Assembly (NCBI RefSeq): GCF_003086895.1
Contig: NZ_CP026004.1
Coordinates: 4,298,684-4,362,683, forward strand
Reading direction: 5' to 3'
DNA from: Stenotrophomonas sp. ESTM1D_MKCIP4_1
GTDB taxonomy: Bacteria > Pseudomonadota > Gammaproteobacteria > Xanthomonadales > Xanthomonadaceae
DNA: 64,000 nucleotides
Shown here piece after piece: positions 1-9,223 of this stretch (its first letter is position 1; each line of letters opens with the position of its first letter). Position numbers and translations under genes: made by a program. The notes under the pieces were generated by a model. The model worked only from the letters and a program-made list of their open reading frames with translations, searched no databases and was not told the DNA's origin.

Positions 1-680
1 CGGGCGGCCGACATGAACTTGCGCGCGTCCTTGATGTGTTCGACGTAGAGCAGGATGGCGCGGGTGCGGTAATCGGTGGCGAAGTAATCGAGCAGATCGC
101 CGAAGTCGACATCCATCGTGTCGCCCAGCGACACCACGGCGGAGAACCCGACCGAACGCGCCACGCCCCATTCCACCAGTGCGGCGGCGATGGCCGAAGA
201 TTCGGAGATCAGGGCGAGGTCACCGGCCTGCGGAAAGTGCGCGGCGATGCTGGCATTGAGCCGCGCATGCGGCGCGATCACGCCCAGGCAGTGGGGGCCA
301 AGGATGCGCAGGCCGTGCCTGCGTGCCACGTGTTCCACCTGTTCGGACAGCGAGCCCGGGCCTTCGCCGAGGTGCGCGGTGAGGATGATGGCGGCCTGCA
401 CGCCACGCTCGGCGGCGGTGCGCACCACCTGCGGCACGATCGCTGCCGGTGCGGTGATGACCACCAGGTCGGGCACCCAGTCCAGGTCCTTCAGCCGCTT
501 CACGGTGCGGATGCCATCGATCTCGGCATGCCGCGGATTGATCCACGCCACCTTGCCGGGGAACCCGGTACCGCGCAGGTTGCGCATCACCGCGCGGCCG
601 GCCGAGCGTTCGCGGGGGCTGCCGCCGATCACGGCGACCGACTGCGGGCGGAACACGGACTGCAGGTGGTAGGTACTCAT
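1..680 (-). CDS. CoA-binding acyl-CoA synthetase (NDP-forming)/protein acetyltransferase-like, 5' part only
   Basis: The minus-strand reading frame opens with ATG at 680 and runs off the left edge, so only about the first 226 residues are present. The N-terminus (MSTYHLQSVFRPQSVAVIG, then GSPRERSAGRAV) is the Rossmann-type CoA-binding domain of the ADP-forming acetyl-CoA synthetase family. It continues into a succinyl-CoA-ligase-like domain (around GPHCLGVIAPHARLNAS and the ISESSAIAAAL segment). In gammaproteobacteria this architecture often continues into an ATP-grasp domain and a GNAT domain (Pat/YfiQ, lysine acetylation of Acs). Whether the GNAT domain exists here cannot be seen. The family call is firm; the exact role is open. 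Confidence 0.8.
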   Translation of the reverse strand, partial: MSTYHLQSVFRPQSVAVIGGSPRERSAGRAVMRNLRGTGFPGKVAWINPRHAEIDGIRTVKRLKDLDWVPDLVVITAPAAIVPQVVRTAAERGVQAAIILTAHLGEGPGSLSEQVEHVARRHGLRILGPHCLGVIAPHARLNASIAAHFPQAGDLALISESSAIAAALVEWGVARSVGFSAVVSLGDTMDVDFGDLLDYFATDYRTRAILLYVEHIKDARKFMSAA

Positions 681-709
681 GCGCCTACGGTACCCAAAAA
701 GGGGATGAA

Positions 710-806
710 GGGGTCGGATCCCTTTCCGCAGGAAAGGGCTCTGACCCCGCTGCGGGCGCGGGCATATGGGGTCGGAGCCCGTCGCTGCGCGATGGGATCC
801 GACCCC
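710..806. repeat. Two tandem GGGGTC/GACCCC intergenic palindromes
   Basis: Two imperfect palindromes of about 39 bases lie at 710-748 and 768-806. Each starts GGGGTCGGA and ends TCTGACCCC or TCCGACCCC around a short GC-rich loop. The same unit recurs at 2440, 4395, 34861, 38354 and 41430, always between genes. They could form strong hairpins at the 3' side of mgtE (minus) and upstream of the gene at the left edge. Confidence 0.8.
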
Positions 807-825
807 GTATTACGGGTACACCCGG

Positions 826-2196
826 CTACAACAACGTGCCGTGCAGGATGAGCGCGGCGATGCTGAAGTAGATCACCAGCCCGGTCACGTCCACCAGGGT
901 GGCGACGAACGGTGCCGAGGCGCTGGCCGGGTCGAAGCCCAGGCGCTTGAGGATGAAGGGCAGCATCGAACCGGACAGCGAGCCGAAGGTGACGATGCCC
1001 ACCAGCGCCGCGCCGATGGTGATGGCCAGCAGGATCCAGTGCTCGCCGTAGTCATGCAGGCCGCCCAGCTGCCAGATGACGATGCGCACGATGGCCAGGC
1101 AGCCGAGGATGGCACCCAGCACCATGCCGGTGGGGACTTCGCGCAGGGCCACGCGCCACCAGTCGCTCAAGCGCAGTTCGCGCAGCGCCAGGCTGCGGAT
1201 CAGCAGCGACGTCGCCTGAGAACCGGAGTTACCGCCCGAGCTCATGATGAGCGGGATGAACAGCGTCAGCACCACCGCGCGCGCCAGCTCATCCTCGTAG
1301 TGCTGCATTGCGCTGGCGGTGAGCATCTCGCCCAGGAACAGCACGCTCAGCCAGCCGGCACGCTTGCGCAGCATCTCGAAGAAGCCGATCTGCATGTACG
1401 GCTTGTCCAGCGCTTCCATGCCGCCGAACTTGTGCGCGTCTTCGGTCGATTCCTCGATGAGGGCATCGAGCACGTCATCGACGGTGACGATGCCCAGCAG
1501 GTGCTGCTGCGCATCCACCACGGGAATGGCCAGCAGGTCGTGGCGGCGGATCAGCCGTGCCACCTCTTCCTGGTCCAGCAGGGCATCGACCGTCACCGGC
1601 GGATTGACCTGGGCCACGTCGAGGATCGACTCCTCCGGCAGGCCGGTGATCAGGCGGCGCATGGTCACCACCTGCTGCAGCTGCTGGCTGGCCGGGTCAA
1701 GCACGTAGATGGCGTACACGGTTTCGCGGGTGCGCTCGACCTGGCGGATGTGCTGCAGGGTCTGGGCCACTGTCCAGGTCGCGGGTACGGCGACGAACTC
1801 GGTGGTCATCAGCGCGCCGGCGGTGTTGGGCGGGTAGCTCAGCAGGGTCTGGATCGCCCGACGGGCATCGCTGCCCAGCAGCGGGATCAGCCGGGCGCGC
1901 TCCTCTTCGTCCAGCTCGTGGACGATGTCGGTGGCGCGGTCGTCGGCCATCAGCCCCAGCAGTGCGGCAGCACGGGCCGGCGGCAGGGCGGCCACCAGCT
2001 CGCCGCTGCGGTGCAGTTCCGGTGCTTCGAGCATCTTCACTGCGCGCGGCAGCGAAAGCGCGGCCAGTGTCTCGGCGGCGCGCTGCAGGTCGAGGGTATT
2101 GAGGAACTCCACCGCATCGGCGGTGTTGTAGTTGGCCAGGGGCGCGGCCAGTGCAGCGGCATCCGCCACTGGGCGCAACAATTGCTTCTGGTTCAT
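826..2196 (-). CDS. mgtE: Magnesium transporter MgtE
   Basis: 456 residues, the usual MgtE length. The order is an N-terminal MgtE_N helical superhelix domain (about 30-135), two CBS domains (about 140-265; for example the HHLLAIPVVD-like stretch RRHDLLAIPVVDAQQHL) and a C-terminal five-helix membrane domain. The membrane part holds the motif SSGGNSGSQATSL, which lines the ion pore in this family. The protein is a Mg2+-gated Mg2+ channel of the inner membrane. It is monocistronic, with about 240 bases of upstream sequence in which no M-box-like element was recognised. Start ATG at 2196. The call is secure from the CBS plus pore motif combination. Confidence 0.95.
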   Translation of the reverse strand: MNQKQLLRPVADAAALAAPLANYNTADAVEFLNTLDLQRAAETLAALSLPRAVKMLEAPELHRSGELVAALPPARAAALLGLMADDRATDIVHELDEEERARLIPLLGSDARRAIQTLLSYPPNTAGALMTTEFVAVPATWTVAQTLQHIRQVERTRETVYAIYVLDPASQQLQQVVTMRRLITGLPEESILDVAQVNPPVTVDALLDQEEVARLIRRHDLLAIPVVDAQQHLLGIVTVDDVLDALIEESTEDAHKFGGMEALDKPYMQIGFFEMLRKRAGWLSVLFLGEMLTASAMQHYEDELARAVVLTLFIPLIMSSGGNSGSQATSLLIRSLALRELRLSDWWRVALREVPTGMVLGAILGCLAIVRIVIWQLGGLHDYGEHWILLAITIGAALVGIVTFGSLSGSMLPFILKRLGFDPASASAPFVATLVDVTGLVIYFSIAALILHGTLL

Positions 2197-2575
2197 GGAT
2201 CTGCCTTGTCGGGTGCGACCTCGCGCAACGCCAACGCAGACAGACCGTCCCGATGTCAGGCGGTGGCCATCGCTGGCGTCGAACGAGGTCGACTTCTACT
2301 GTCGCTGGACATGGGTTGGGGACTCCGGATGGTTGTACTGGCGGACACGCCCATAAGCGGCGGCTGGCAGCGGCGGGAAGTCTGGACCTGCCGGCACGCC
2401 CGGTCAACCCTGGCCGGGTCGAGCAGTCAGGCTTCCGTTGGGGTCGGAGCCCCTTGCTCCGCAATGGGGATCCGACCCCGCATCATCGCTTGTTCCGCAA
2501 AGGGATCTGACCCCGTGTGGGCGCATACTGTGGGCGATGAACGCACCCCGGGCTCCGTGATGACCAGGTATTCCC
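2197..2575. other. Divergent intergenic region between mgtE and kef
   Basis: This 379-base gap separates two divergently transcribed ion-transport genes and must hold both promoters. The half near kef contains the palindromic repeat described separately (2440-2514). The half near mgtE shows short GC stems but no riboswitch or protein-binding site that can be named. No convincing small gene was found. Confidence 0.5.
2440..2514. repeat. GGGGTC/GACCCC palindrome plus extra half copy
   Basis: A full palindrome at 2440-2479 (GGGGTCGGAGCCCC ... GATCCGACCCC) is followed 18 bases later by an isolated right half, CAAAGGGATCTGACCCC, at 2498-2514. It sits about 60 bases upstream of the kef start. It belongs to the same family as the copy at 710-806. 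Confidence 0.75.
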
Positions 2576-4354
2576 ATGCATAGCGGTGGTCTGGAACTTG
2601 CGCTGGTGCTGCTGCTGGCTGCCGTCATTGCGGTGCCGGTGTTCAAGAAGTTCGGCTTCGGCGCGGTCCTCGGTTACCTCGCAGCCGGCGTGGTGCTGGG
2701 CCCGGACGGGCTGGGCTTCGTGCAGGATGCCGACCGCATCCTCGGCGCAGCCGAGATCGGCGTGGTGATGCTGCTGTTCGTGATCGGGCTGGAGCTGTCG
2801 CCCTCGCGACTGAAGGTGATGCGACGCTCGGTGTTCGGTGCCGGCGCGGCGCAGGTGGCGCTGTCCGGCCTGGTGCTGGGTGGCCTGTTGCTGTTCGACC
2901 ATTTCCAGTGGAAGAGCGCGCTGGTGGTGGGCATCGCGCTGGCCCTGTCGTCGACGGCGGTGGGGCTGCAGTTGTTGTCCGAACACAAGGCGCTGAACAG
3001 CGACCACGGGCGGCTGGGCTTTGCCATCCTGCTGTTCCAGGATCTGATCGCGATCCCGCTGCTGGCCGCCATTCCGCTGCTGGGCGGTGCGCGCAACCAG
3101 ACGCTGCGCTGGGAAGATGCCGCCGTGGCGCTGGGTGCGCTGGCCGTGGTGATCCTGTGCGGGCGCCCGGTGCTGCGGCGGGTGTTCGGTGTCATCGCGC
3201 GCACCCGCAGCCCCGAAGTGTTCACTGCAACCGCGTTGCTGGTGGTGCTGGGCACGGCGTGGTTCATGCAGGAAGCCGGCCTGAGCCCCAGCCTGGGCGC
3301 GTTCCTGGCCGGTGTCCTGTTGTCCGATTCCGAATTCCGCCATGAGCTGGAAGCGCAGATCGAGCCGTTCAAGGGCCTGCTGCTCGGCCTGTTCTTCATC
3401 GCCGTGGGCATGGGCATCGACCTGGACCGCATCGCGGCCGAGCCGTGGCTGATCGCCGCCGGCGTGGCGATCCTGCTGCTTGTGAAGTTCAGCGTGCTGT
3501 ATGCCATCGGCCGCGTGGCCCGGCTCAGTCCGCGGCAGTCACTGCTGCTGGGCAGTGTGCTCTGGCTGGGCGGTGAGTTCGCCTTCGTGGTGTTCAATGA
3601 GGCCCAGCGCGCACACCTGCTGGGTGATGCCAACCATGACCGGCTGGTGGCCATCGTCGGCCTGTCGATGGCGATCACCCCGCTGCTGATGATCGCCCTG
3701 CTGAAGCTGCTGGGCCGGGAACAACCGGCACCGCGCGATGCCGCTGCGGCTGACAAGGTGGCGCCGGACAACCAGCCCAAGGTCCTGATCGCCGGGATGG
3801 GCCGCTTCGGCCAGGTGATCGCGCGCCTGCTGACCGCGCAGAAGGTCCCGTTCGTGGCATTGGAGGCGAATCCGGACACCGTGGCCGACCTTCGGCGCTT
3901 CGGCAACCAGCTGTACTACGGTGATCCAACCCGGCCGGAAATGCTGCGTGCCGCAGGCGGCGAGCACATCGATGTGTTCGTGATCACCGTGGACGACCCG
4001 GAGACCAACCTGCGCGCGGTGCGCATGGTGCGCCGCCTCTACCCGGATGCGAAGGTGCTGGCGCGTGCGCGCAACCGCCAGCATGCGTGGCGCTTGATGG
4101 ACATGTCGGCCGAACCCTTCCGCGAGGTGTTCGGCACCAGCCTGGAAATGGGCGGGCGCGTGCTCACGTCGCTGGGCGTGGCATCGGACGTGGCGCAGCG
4201 CCATGTGCAGCGCTTCCGCGAGCATGACGAACAGCTGCTGCGTGACCAGTACCTGGTGTACGACGATGAAGCGGCGGTGATCCAGACCTCGCGTGATGCG
4301 CGCAACGACCTGATGCATCTGTTCGAGGCCGACGCGGACAGCGACGAGAAGTAG
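2576..4354 (+). CDS. Kef-type glutathione-regulated K+/H+ antiporter (monovalent cation:proton antiporter-2)
   Basis: 592 residues, close to E. coli KefB/KefC. Residues 1-380 form a CPA2 sodium/proton exchanger-type membrane domain with about 12 helices, including the FVIGLELSPSRL segment and the ALSSTAVGLQLL stretch typical of Kef. Residues 398-520 are an RCK/TrkA-N Rossmann domain (LIAGMGRFGQVIARLL) that binds nucleotide or glutathione adducts and gates efflux. Family role: K+ efflux with cytoplasmic acidification under electrophile stress. No KefF/KefG quinone reductase partner is adjacent, so KefB cannot be told from KefC. ATG at 2576 follows an AGG at a suitable distance. Confidence 0.9.
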   Translation: MHSGGLELALVLLLAAVIAVPVFKKFGFGAVLGYLAAGVVLGPDGLGFVQDADRILGAAEIGVVMLLFVIGLELSPSRLKVMRRSVFGAGAAQVALSGLVLGGLLLFDHFQWKSALVVGIALALSSTAVGLQLLSEHKALNSDHGRLGFAILLFQDLIAIPLLAAIPLLGGARNQTLRWEDAAVALGALAVVILCGRPVLRRVFGVIARTRSPEVFTATALLVVLGTAWFMQEAGLSPSLGAFLAGVLLSDSEFRHELEAQIEPFKGLLLGLFFIAVGMGIDLDRIAAEPWLIAAGVAILLLVKFSVLYAIGRVARLSPRQSLLLGSVLWLGGEFAFVVFNEAQRAHLLGDANHDRLVAIVGLSMAITPLLMIALLKLLGREQPAPRDAAAADKVAPDNQPKVLIAGMGRFGQVIARLLTAQKVPFVALEANPDTVADLRRFGNQLYYGDPTRPEMLRAAGGEHIDVFVITVDDPETNLRAVRMVRRLYPDAKVLARARNRQHAWRLMDMSAEPFREVFGTSLEMGGRVLTSLGVASDVAQRHVQRFREHDEQLLRDQYLVYDDEAAVIQTSRDARNDLMHLFEADADSDEK

Positions 4355-4394
4355 ATCCACGCCATGCGTGGATGATGGTGGGTGCCGCCATGCA

Positions 4395-4433
4395 GGGGTC
4401 AGAGCCCTTTCCGTTGGAAAGGGATCCGACCCC
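4395..4433. repeat. GGGGTC/GACCCC palindrome between convergent genes
   Basis: A clean 39-base copy (GGGGTCAGAGCCCTTTCC, loop, GGAAAGGGATCCGACCCC) lies in the 83-base gap where kef (plus) and the ankyrin gene (minus) converge. It could serve as a bidirectional 3'-end hairpin, although no T tract follows. Confidence 0.8.
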
Positions 4434-4437
4434 GGCC

Positions 4438-7400
4438 TCAGCCGTTGTCGCGCAGGAACCGGGCCATCGAGGATACGCCCGGGACGCGCGGCTCGAACTC
4501 GCCGGCCACGTCGATGAAGCCGCGCATGACGGCGATCTCGCGCGGGCTGCGGTTGAGGCTGTCGCGTGCTTCCGGATCCGCACCCGCGCGCAGCAGGCGC
4601 TGCACCAGCAGCGGCAGCCCGTGCAAGGCAGCCAGGTGCAGCGGGCCGAAGCCGCGCGGGTCACGCACGTCCAGGCTTACGTCTTCATCCAGCAGGCGCT
4701 CCACAGCGGCCATCACCACCTGTTCGTCGCAGGCGGTGCCGGGCTCGGCGCGTGCGCCCAGCAGCAGCAGCAGCGGCGTGACCGAACCGGCCGCAGCGAG
4801 ATCCGGCTCGGCGCCGGCCAGCAGCAGCGTATCCAGCAACGCCAGCAGGCGCGAACGGTCGCGGGCGCTGAAGCCATACAGCGCCGCGCAGTGCAGCGGA
4901 CCCAGCTGCTGGGCATCGCCGGCATGCACGTCGGCACCGGCGGTGAGCAGCCGCGCAACGATGTCGGGCAGGCCCAGCGCGGACGCCAGCATCAGCACGG
5001 TCACCCCGCCCGGCAGGCGGTGTTCCAGCTGCGCACCGGCATCGAGCAGGGCCGAGACGATATCCACCTGGCGCATGCTGACCGCGGCCGACAGCGGGGT
5101 CGCGCCACTGGCCGCGCCGTGCTGCGGATCGGCGCCGCGCGCCAGCAGCAGGTCGACCACGGCCAGGTGACCACCGCCGGCCGCACGCAGCAATGCGGTG
5201 CAGCCCTGCGCGTCGACGGCGTCGATGGCAAAGCCCAGATCGTTCAAGCGGCGCACGGCATCGACATCGCCGGCCATGGCGGCGGCCGGCAGGTCGCTTT
5301 CGCGCAGGGTGCGGCGGGGCAGCGGCCACACGCGCCAATCCAGCCAGTCGGCCAGATCGCGGCGGCCGATCGACAGCGCCACGCCCAGCGGCGTCTGCCC
5401 ATCGGCAGCGCGTGCTTCCGGCGAAGCGCCGTGCTGCACCAGCAGCTTCAGTGCCCCTTCGCGGGCCAGCGCGGTGGCCAGATGCAGGGCCGTCATGCCA
5501 TGGCTGTCGCGCGCTTCGCGATCAACACCGGCATTGAGCAGGGCCTGCTGCAGGCGCAGCCAGCCCAGGCGCACCGCCAGCGACAACGGCGGATCACCGG
5601 CCGGCGAGGCCGCAAACGGATCGGCACCACGTTCGAGCAGTTCCAAGGCGAGCTGTTCCAGGCCGCGTGCGGCCTGGTCGTGCTGCGCGCAGGCGGCGAG
5701 GAAGCGGGCCAGGCCACCGCGGCCGGCCGGCGACAGGCCACGCTGCAGCATCACCTGCAGGGCCGGCACCGCGTCGATGCCGCGCGACAGCAGGGCGAAC
5801 ATGGGGGTATCGGCGCAGGCATCGCGCACGTACGGGTCGGCGCCATGGCCCAGCAGCCAGTCGACCGCACGCGGTTCCAGCGCCAGTTCCGGGTCGAGCA
5901 GCAGGCTGCCCAGCTCTTCGGGCTGGCACAGCCTGGCCAGCGCCGCCATGCCATCGGTATTGCCGAACCCCAATGCTTCGCGCAGCAGGGTCAACGGCGG
6001 GCGGTCAGGCAGCAGGCCGATGGCACTGGCAGCTTCGCCGCGTTCGGCCAGACCATCGCTGACCGCAGCCGGCAGCGGATAGGACGGGTCGAGCAGGGCC
6101 ACGATCGCCCAGCGGCCAGCTTCGGCGGCGTAATCCACCGCACGGCGGCCAAGCGGATCGCTGGCATCGGCCGCGATGCCCAGCTCCACCAGGCGCTTGA
6201 CCAGCAGCGGCGATACATCCTCGGCCATGGCGGCCAGCAGCACGGCGTTGCGGCCTTCACCATCGACGGCCACCAGGTCGGGCTTGTGCGGCAGCAGGTG
6301 TTCGATGACCGCCGCACGGCCGGCGCGCGCGGCTTCCAGCCACGGCGTGCGGCCCAGCGCATCGCGCGCTTCCAGGTTGGCCCCGGCACCGAGCAGCACG
6401 CCGATGATGTCGACGTGGCCGGCCAGCGCGGCTTCGTGCAGCGCACTGCGGCGCTGGCGGTCACGCGCATCGGCGCGGGCCTTGTGCTTGAGCAGCAACT
6501 GCACGCCGGCAGGATCGTCGTCTTCGGTGGCGGCGGCGGCCAGCAGCACGGGGGTGCCGTCGCTGGGTTCGCTGCGGGCACCGCGTTCGAGCAGGAAACG
6601 GGCCAGGCGCCAGTTGCCGACCTGGCAGGCCACTGCCAGCGGCGACCAGCCCTCGCTGTTGAGTGCATCCACTTCGGCGGCGGCATCGCGCAGCAGTGCG
6701 GCCACACCGGGGTCGGAACTGCGCGCGGCGTGGTGCAGCGGGGTGTTGCCATCGCTGTCCACCGCGCGCGAATCGGCGCCATTGGCCAGCAGGGTCATCA
6801 CCGCTTCGGGGCGCCCATGCCAGCTGTCGCGGGTCGCGGCCAGCAGCGGGGTCATGCCACGGTGCGGGGCATTCACATCGACGCCGCGCCCGATCAGTTC
6901 GCGCAGCAGGCGCAGGTCGGGCAGCACGGCGGCCAGCACGGCCAGGCTGCGCTGGTCACGCCAGTTCGGGTCCGGCAGCGCGTGGGGATCGGCGCCGGCG
7001 TGCAGCAGCTGCAGCGCGCGGTCGATGCGGCCGTGGCGTGCGGCTTCATACAACGCCGGGGTCAGTTCCTGCGGCGCCATCGCTTCCAGCGGCGTGCTTT
7101 CGGCGGCGGCATTGAACAGCGCTTCGGCGTCGCCGGCCGGAAACTCCTGGGGCGTGCTGCGCAGGCTGACCAGGGGCGCCGGTGCCACCCGCTGCAGCAG
7201 CAGGTGCAGTACCGGCGAGAGCAGCAGCACGGCCAGCGCGGCGGGCCAGCCTGCGCCTTCCGGCAGCAGGCCCGGCCAGGCCGGGAGTACCACCAGCGCG
7301 GCCAGGGCAACCACCGTCACCGCCACCAGCAGGCCACGCCAGGCGGTCAGGTCACGGCCGGCCAAGGCCTGCCAATGCTGGGCCAGGCTGCCATCAAGGC

Positions 7401-7776
7401 GTTCGACATCGTTCCACAATGGCCAGGTGCGCCAGGCAGCCAGCAGGCCGGCGCTGACCAGCACGCTCAGGCCCAGCACCGCGGCCAGGCTGCCGCTGTC
7501 GCGCAGTGCGGCCAGCGGCCACGCCAACAGCAGCGCCAACCCCGCCGGGGCCGTGGCCCACAGCACGGCCAGCGCCGGAAGATCCTGGCGGGCGATCTGT
7601 TTCAGCGGCTGCAGCGCGCGGCTGCGCCGCCACCACGACACGCCCAGCGCAAACGCCGGCTGCGCCAGAGCGGCGAGCACGGCACCCGGCAGGCCGCCGA
7701 CGATCGAACCCAGCGCCAGCACGGCGCCGAGGACGAAGGCGATCGACAGGGCGCGTGGGCGCGACAGCTCAGTCAT
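4438..7776 (-). CDS. Giant membrane-anchored ankyrin-repeat protein
   Basis: 1112 residues. The first about 200 residues hold paired hydrophobic segments (near 10-45, 65-110 and 150-190), so the N-terminus is membrane-embedded. From about residue 225 to the end the chain is a nearly continuous run of roughly 25 ankyrin repeats with the usual signatures ([39 protein letters not shown]). It ends with [15 protein letters not shown] and a short tail ending RDNG. No catalytic domain is visible. By inference it is a large cytoplasmic or periplasmic protein-binding scaffold. It starts inside the 3' end of ycgL (8-base overlap), so the two are probably co-transcribed. The binding partner is unknown. 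Confidence 0.88.
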   Translation of the reverse strand: MTELSRPRALSIAFVLGAVLALGSIVGGLPGAVLAALAQPAFALGVSWWRRSRALQPLKQIARQDLPALAVLWATAPAGLALLLAWPLAALRDSGSLAAVLGLSVLVSAGLLAAWRTWPLWNDVERLDGSLAQHWQALAGRDLTAWRGLLVAVTVVALAALVVLPAWPGLLPEGAGWPAALAVLLLSPVLHLLLQRVAPAPLVSLRSTPQEFPAGDAEALFNAAAESTPLEAMAPQELTPALYEAARHGRIDRALQLLHAGADPHALPDPNWRDQRSLAVLAAVLPDLRLLRELIGRGVDVNAPHRGMTPLLAATRDSWHGRPEAVMTLLANGADSRAVDSDGNTPLHHAARSSDPGVAALLRDAAAEVDALNSEGWSPLAVACQVGNWRLARFLLERGARSEPSDGTPVLLAAAATEDDDPAGVQLLLKHKARADARDRQRRSALHEAALAGHVDIIGVLLGAGANLEARDALGRTPWLEAARAGRAAVIEHLLPHKPDLVAVDGEGRNAVLLAAMAEDVSPLLVKRLVELGIAADASDPLGRRAVDYAAEAGRWAIVALLDPSYPLPAAVSDGLAERGEAASAIGLLPDRPPLTLLREALGFGNTDGMAALARLCQPEELGSLLLDPELALEPRAVDWLLGHGADPYVRDACADTPMFALLSRGIDAVPALQVMLQRGLSPAGRGGLARFLAACAQHDQAARGLEQLALELLERGADPFAASPAGDPPLSLAVRLGWLRLQQALLNAGVDREARDSHGMTALHLATALAREGALKLLVQHGASPEARAADGQTPLGVALSIGRRDLADWLDWRVWPLPRRTLRESDLPAAAMAGDVDAVRRLNDLGFAIDAVDAQGCTALLRAAGGGHLAVVDLLLARGADPQHGAASGATPLSAAVSMRQVDIVSALLDAGAQLEHRLPGGVTVLMLASALGLPDIVARLLTAGADVHAGDAQQLGPLHCAALYGFSARDRSRLLALLDTLLLAGAEPDLAAAGSVTPLLLLLGARAEPGTACDEQVVMAAVERLLDEDVSLDVRDPRGFGPLHLAALHGLPLLVQRLLRAGADPEARDSLNRSPREIAVMRGFIDVAGEFEPRVPGVSSMARFLRDNG

Positions 7777-8029
7777 AGTGCCGCCGCATCATGCTGGTCA
7801 CCGACGGCGGCACCTGCAGGTAGAAGCCGCGTTCGGCCAGCTCGCTGCGGACCTTGTCCGGGTCGGCCTGGGCCAGGCGACGCTGCGCATCCAGGGTCAC
7901 TTCAAGGACGAATGAAAGCGCACCCAGCGAGGTGACCAGCGGCGCAGGCAGCGCACTGAAATCATCGCGACGGGCGAGGTAGACGTAGGTGTCCGGCTTG
8001 AGTTGGCTTTTATAGACGTAGGCGTGCAT
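7769..8029 (-). CDS. ycgL: YcgL domain-containing protein
   Basis: 86 residues. It starts [19 protein letters not shown], the conserved YcgL opening, and contains the [11 protein letters not shown] segment and the family's RG(F/Y)(Y/H)LQ(M/V)PP motif as [11 protein letters not shown]. YcgL is a small cytosolic fold of unknown biochemical role, usually next to rnd (ribonuclease D) or septum-site genes in other gammaproteobacteria. Here it precedes the ankyrin gene instead, with which it overlaps by 8 bases. It is slightly shorter than the E. coli protein (about 108 residues). Confidence 0.88.
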   Translation of the reverse strand: MHAYVYKSQLKPDTYVYLARRDDFSALPAPLVTSLGALSFVLEVTLDAQRRLAQADPDKVRSELAERGFYLQVPPSVTSMMRRHYD

Positions 8030-8064
8030 GTCCGCGGGACGATAACCCGGGAAGAGCTATGATT

Positions 8065-8177
8065 GTGTCGGAAAGCCGACACCGGGGAAAGCCGTCGCGC
8101 GACGATGGCGGCGCGATCGACGGCGTTTCCCCGAATGGGATTCAGCAATGTGGCGGTGGCGTTCAGGCAACCGCCAC
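8065..8177. other. Structured intergenic segment with three consecutive hairpins
   Basis: Between ycgL and the next minus-strand gene three stems follow each other. GTGTCGG/CCGACAC is at 8065-8082. A 13-base-pair bulged stem, GGGGAAA-CCGTCG with CGACGG-TTTCCCC, is at 8084-8132. GTGGCGGT/ACCGCCAC is at 8150-8177. The last could end the gene at 8183. There is no T tract on either strand. Such dense pairing may reflect a leader for ycgL or an unannotated RNA. Confidence 0.4.
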
Positions 8178-8182
8178 CGGCC

Positions 8183-8683
8183 TCAGTTGGCCGCGACCTC
8201 TTCAGTCAGCTGCGGATCGAAGGTGGGTCCCTGCAGCCAGCGCACCACATCGCCCCCCAGCGCATCGGCAATCTGCTCCAGCGTGGTGCAGGCGCGGAAG
8301 GTGAACGGCCGGTTGGTGGAGCGCTTCAGGGTGAAGTTGCCGACCACCTTCCCGTCTTCCTTCAGCTCGCCGTAGATGCGGCCCCACTTGGGCCCGGAAA
8401 TGGCGCCACCACCAGCGGCATGTGCCTTGGTCACCACCAGGTACAGTTCGCGGCCGGCGGCGTCCCCGCCATCGCCCACGACCACCGCACCGTCGGCATG
8501 GCGCACGATGCTCTGGCTCAGGTACTGGCCGAACCGGCACTCCTCACGGATCAGTTCGCCGCCCACGCCCTCACGGTACGGCACGTCGGCGGTGATGTGG
8601 ATGGGTGCGCCGGCGGCCTGCGCATGCAGCGCAGGCACGCACAAAAAAACCGCTGCAAGGGCAGCGGCGTGGATCGACTTCAT
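8183..8683 (-). CDS. Exported protein of unknown function
   Basis: 166 residues. ATG at 8683 was chosen over the longer frame because MKSIHAAALAAVFLCVPALH followed by AQA is a good signal peptide (cleavage after about residue 23). The mature part has two cysteines (ECRF and RACTT) that could form a disulphide, and no recognised domain. The nearest neighbour upstream is another small exported protein, 56 bases away, so the two may be one transcript. Function not recognised. Confidence 0.7.
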   Translation of the reverse strand: MKSIHAAALAAVFLCVPALHAQAAGAPIHITADVPYREGVGGELIREECRFGQYLSQSIVRHADGAVVVGDGGDAAGRELYLVVTKAHAAGGGAISGPKWGRIYGELKEDGKVVGNFTLKRSTNRPFTFRACTTLEQIADALGGDVVRWLQGPTFDPQLTEEVAAN

Positions 8684-8739
8684 GGTGTTCCCCCTGTGGA
8701 CCGCGTCCCCGGCAAGGCGTCGGGGACTACGGTTGGCGC

Positions 8740-9180
8740 TTACTTTACCTTGGCGTAGGTGCCCTTGAGCGCAACGCCTGCCAGGATGGCACCGGCGTAG
8801 CATTCGTAGTTGGTCGCGCTCTTGAACTCGTTCTTCTTGTAATAGCTGACGATGTCGACCACGGCATTGGCGCCGCGCGACTTGGCGCCGTCCTGCAGCG
8901 CGCGCAGCGCCGACAGGGCCACCCAGCGGCAGGCTTCCGCATCGCTCTTGTTGGCGGCGTTGGTCTTCTTGTTGGTCACATCCTCGCCCAGGCGCTGCTG
9001 CACGCTGACCGGCTGGCCGGCCAGGTAGAAGCGCACGCTGCCGTCGATGCCGGCATCCTTGGCGGCCTGCGAGCTGACCAGCTCCTGCAGGGACTGCTCG
9101 ACGCGCGTATCGCGGGCCGAGGCGGTGGAGGTCAGGGCCAGCAGCGCAGTGGCGGTGGCGATCATCAGGGTACGACGCAT
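8740..9180 (-). CDS. Small exported protein of the family often mislabelled excinuclease ATPase subunit
   Basis: 146 residues with signal peptide MRRTLMIATATALLALTSTA-SA (ATG 9180, preceded by AAGGAG). The mature part carries TNKKTNAANKSDAEACRW, RGANAVVDIVSYYKKN and YECYAGAILAGVALKG, the hallmark of a family of about 150-residue gammaproteobacterial envelope proteins that share a historical excinuclease annotation. It has no ATPase motif, so that name is not supported. It is most likely a periplasmic protein of unknown role. It lies just downstream of the pigment operon (43-base gap). Confidence 0.75.
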   Translation of the reverse strand: MRRTLMIATATALLALTSTASARDTRVEQSLQELVSSQAAKDAGIDGSVRFYLAGQPVSVQQRLGEDVTNKKTNAANKSDAEACRWVALSALRALQDGAKSRGANAVVDIVSYYKKNEFKSATNYECYAGAILAGVALKGTYAKVK

Positions 9181-9223
9181 CGAAACTTCTCCTTGTCCGG
9201 GGTGCGGGGTGTGGGGTGGTCGG

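Noticed and set aside
2197..2440. Mg2+ riboswitch (M-box) upstream of mgtE
   Set aside because: No M-box-like conserved core or terminator/anti-terminator pair could be recognised in the 240 bases.
766..2583. Long plus-strand frame opposite mgtE
   Set aside because: Composition is that of an antisense shadow (GHDQR-rich), and mgtE on the other strand has complete motifs.
4372..7935. 1187-codon open frame on the plus strand opposite the ankyrin gene
   Set aside because: It is rich in Gln, His, Arg and Gly with no domain, as expected for the antisense of a GC-rich repeat gene. The minus-strand ankyrin reading explains the sequence fully.
8740..9180. Naming the small exported protein an excinuclease ATPase subunit
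   Set aside because: It has a signal peptide, no Walker motif and only 146 residues; the name is a database legacy.
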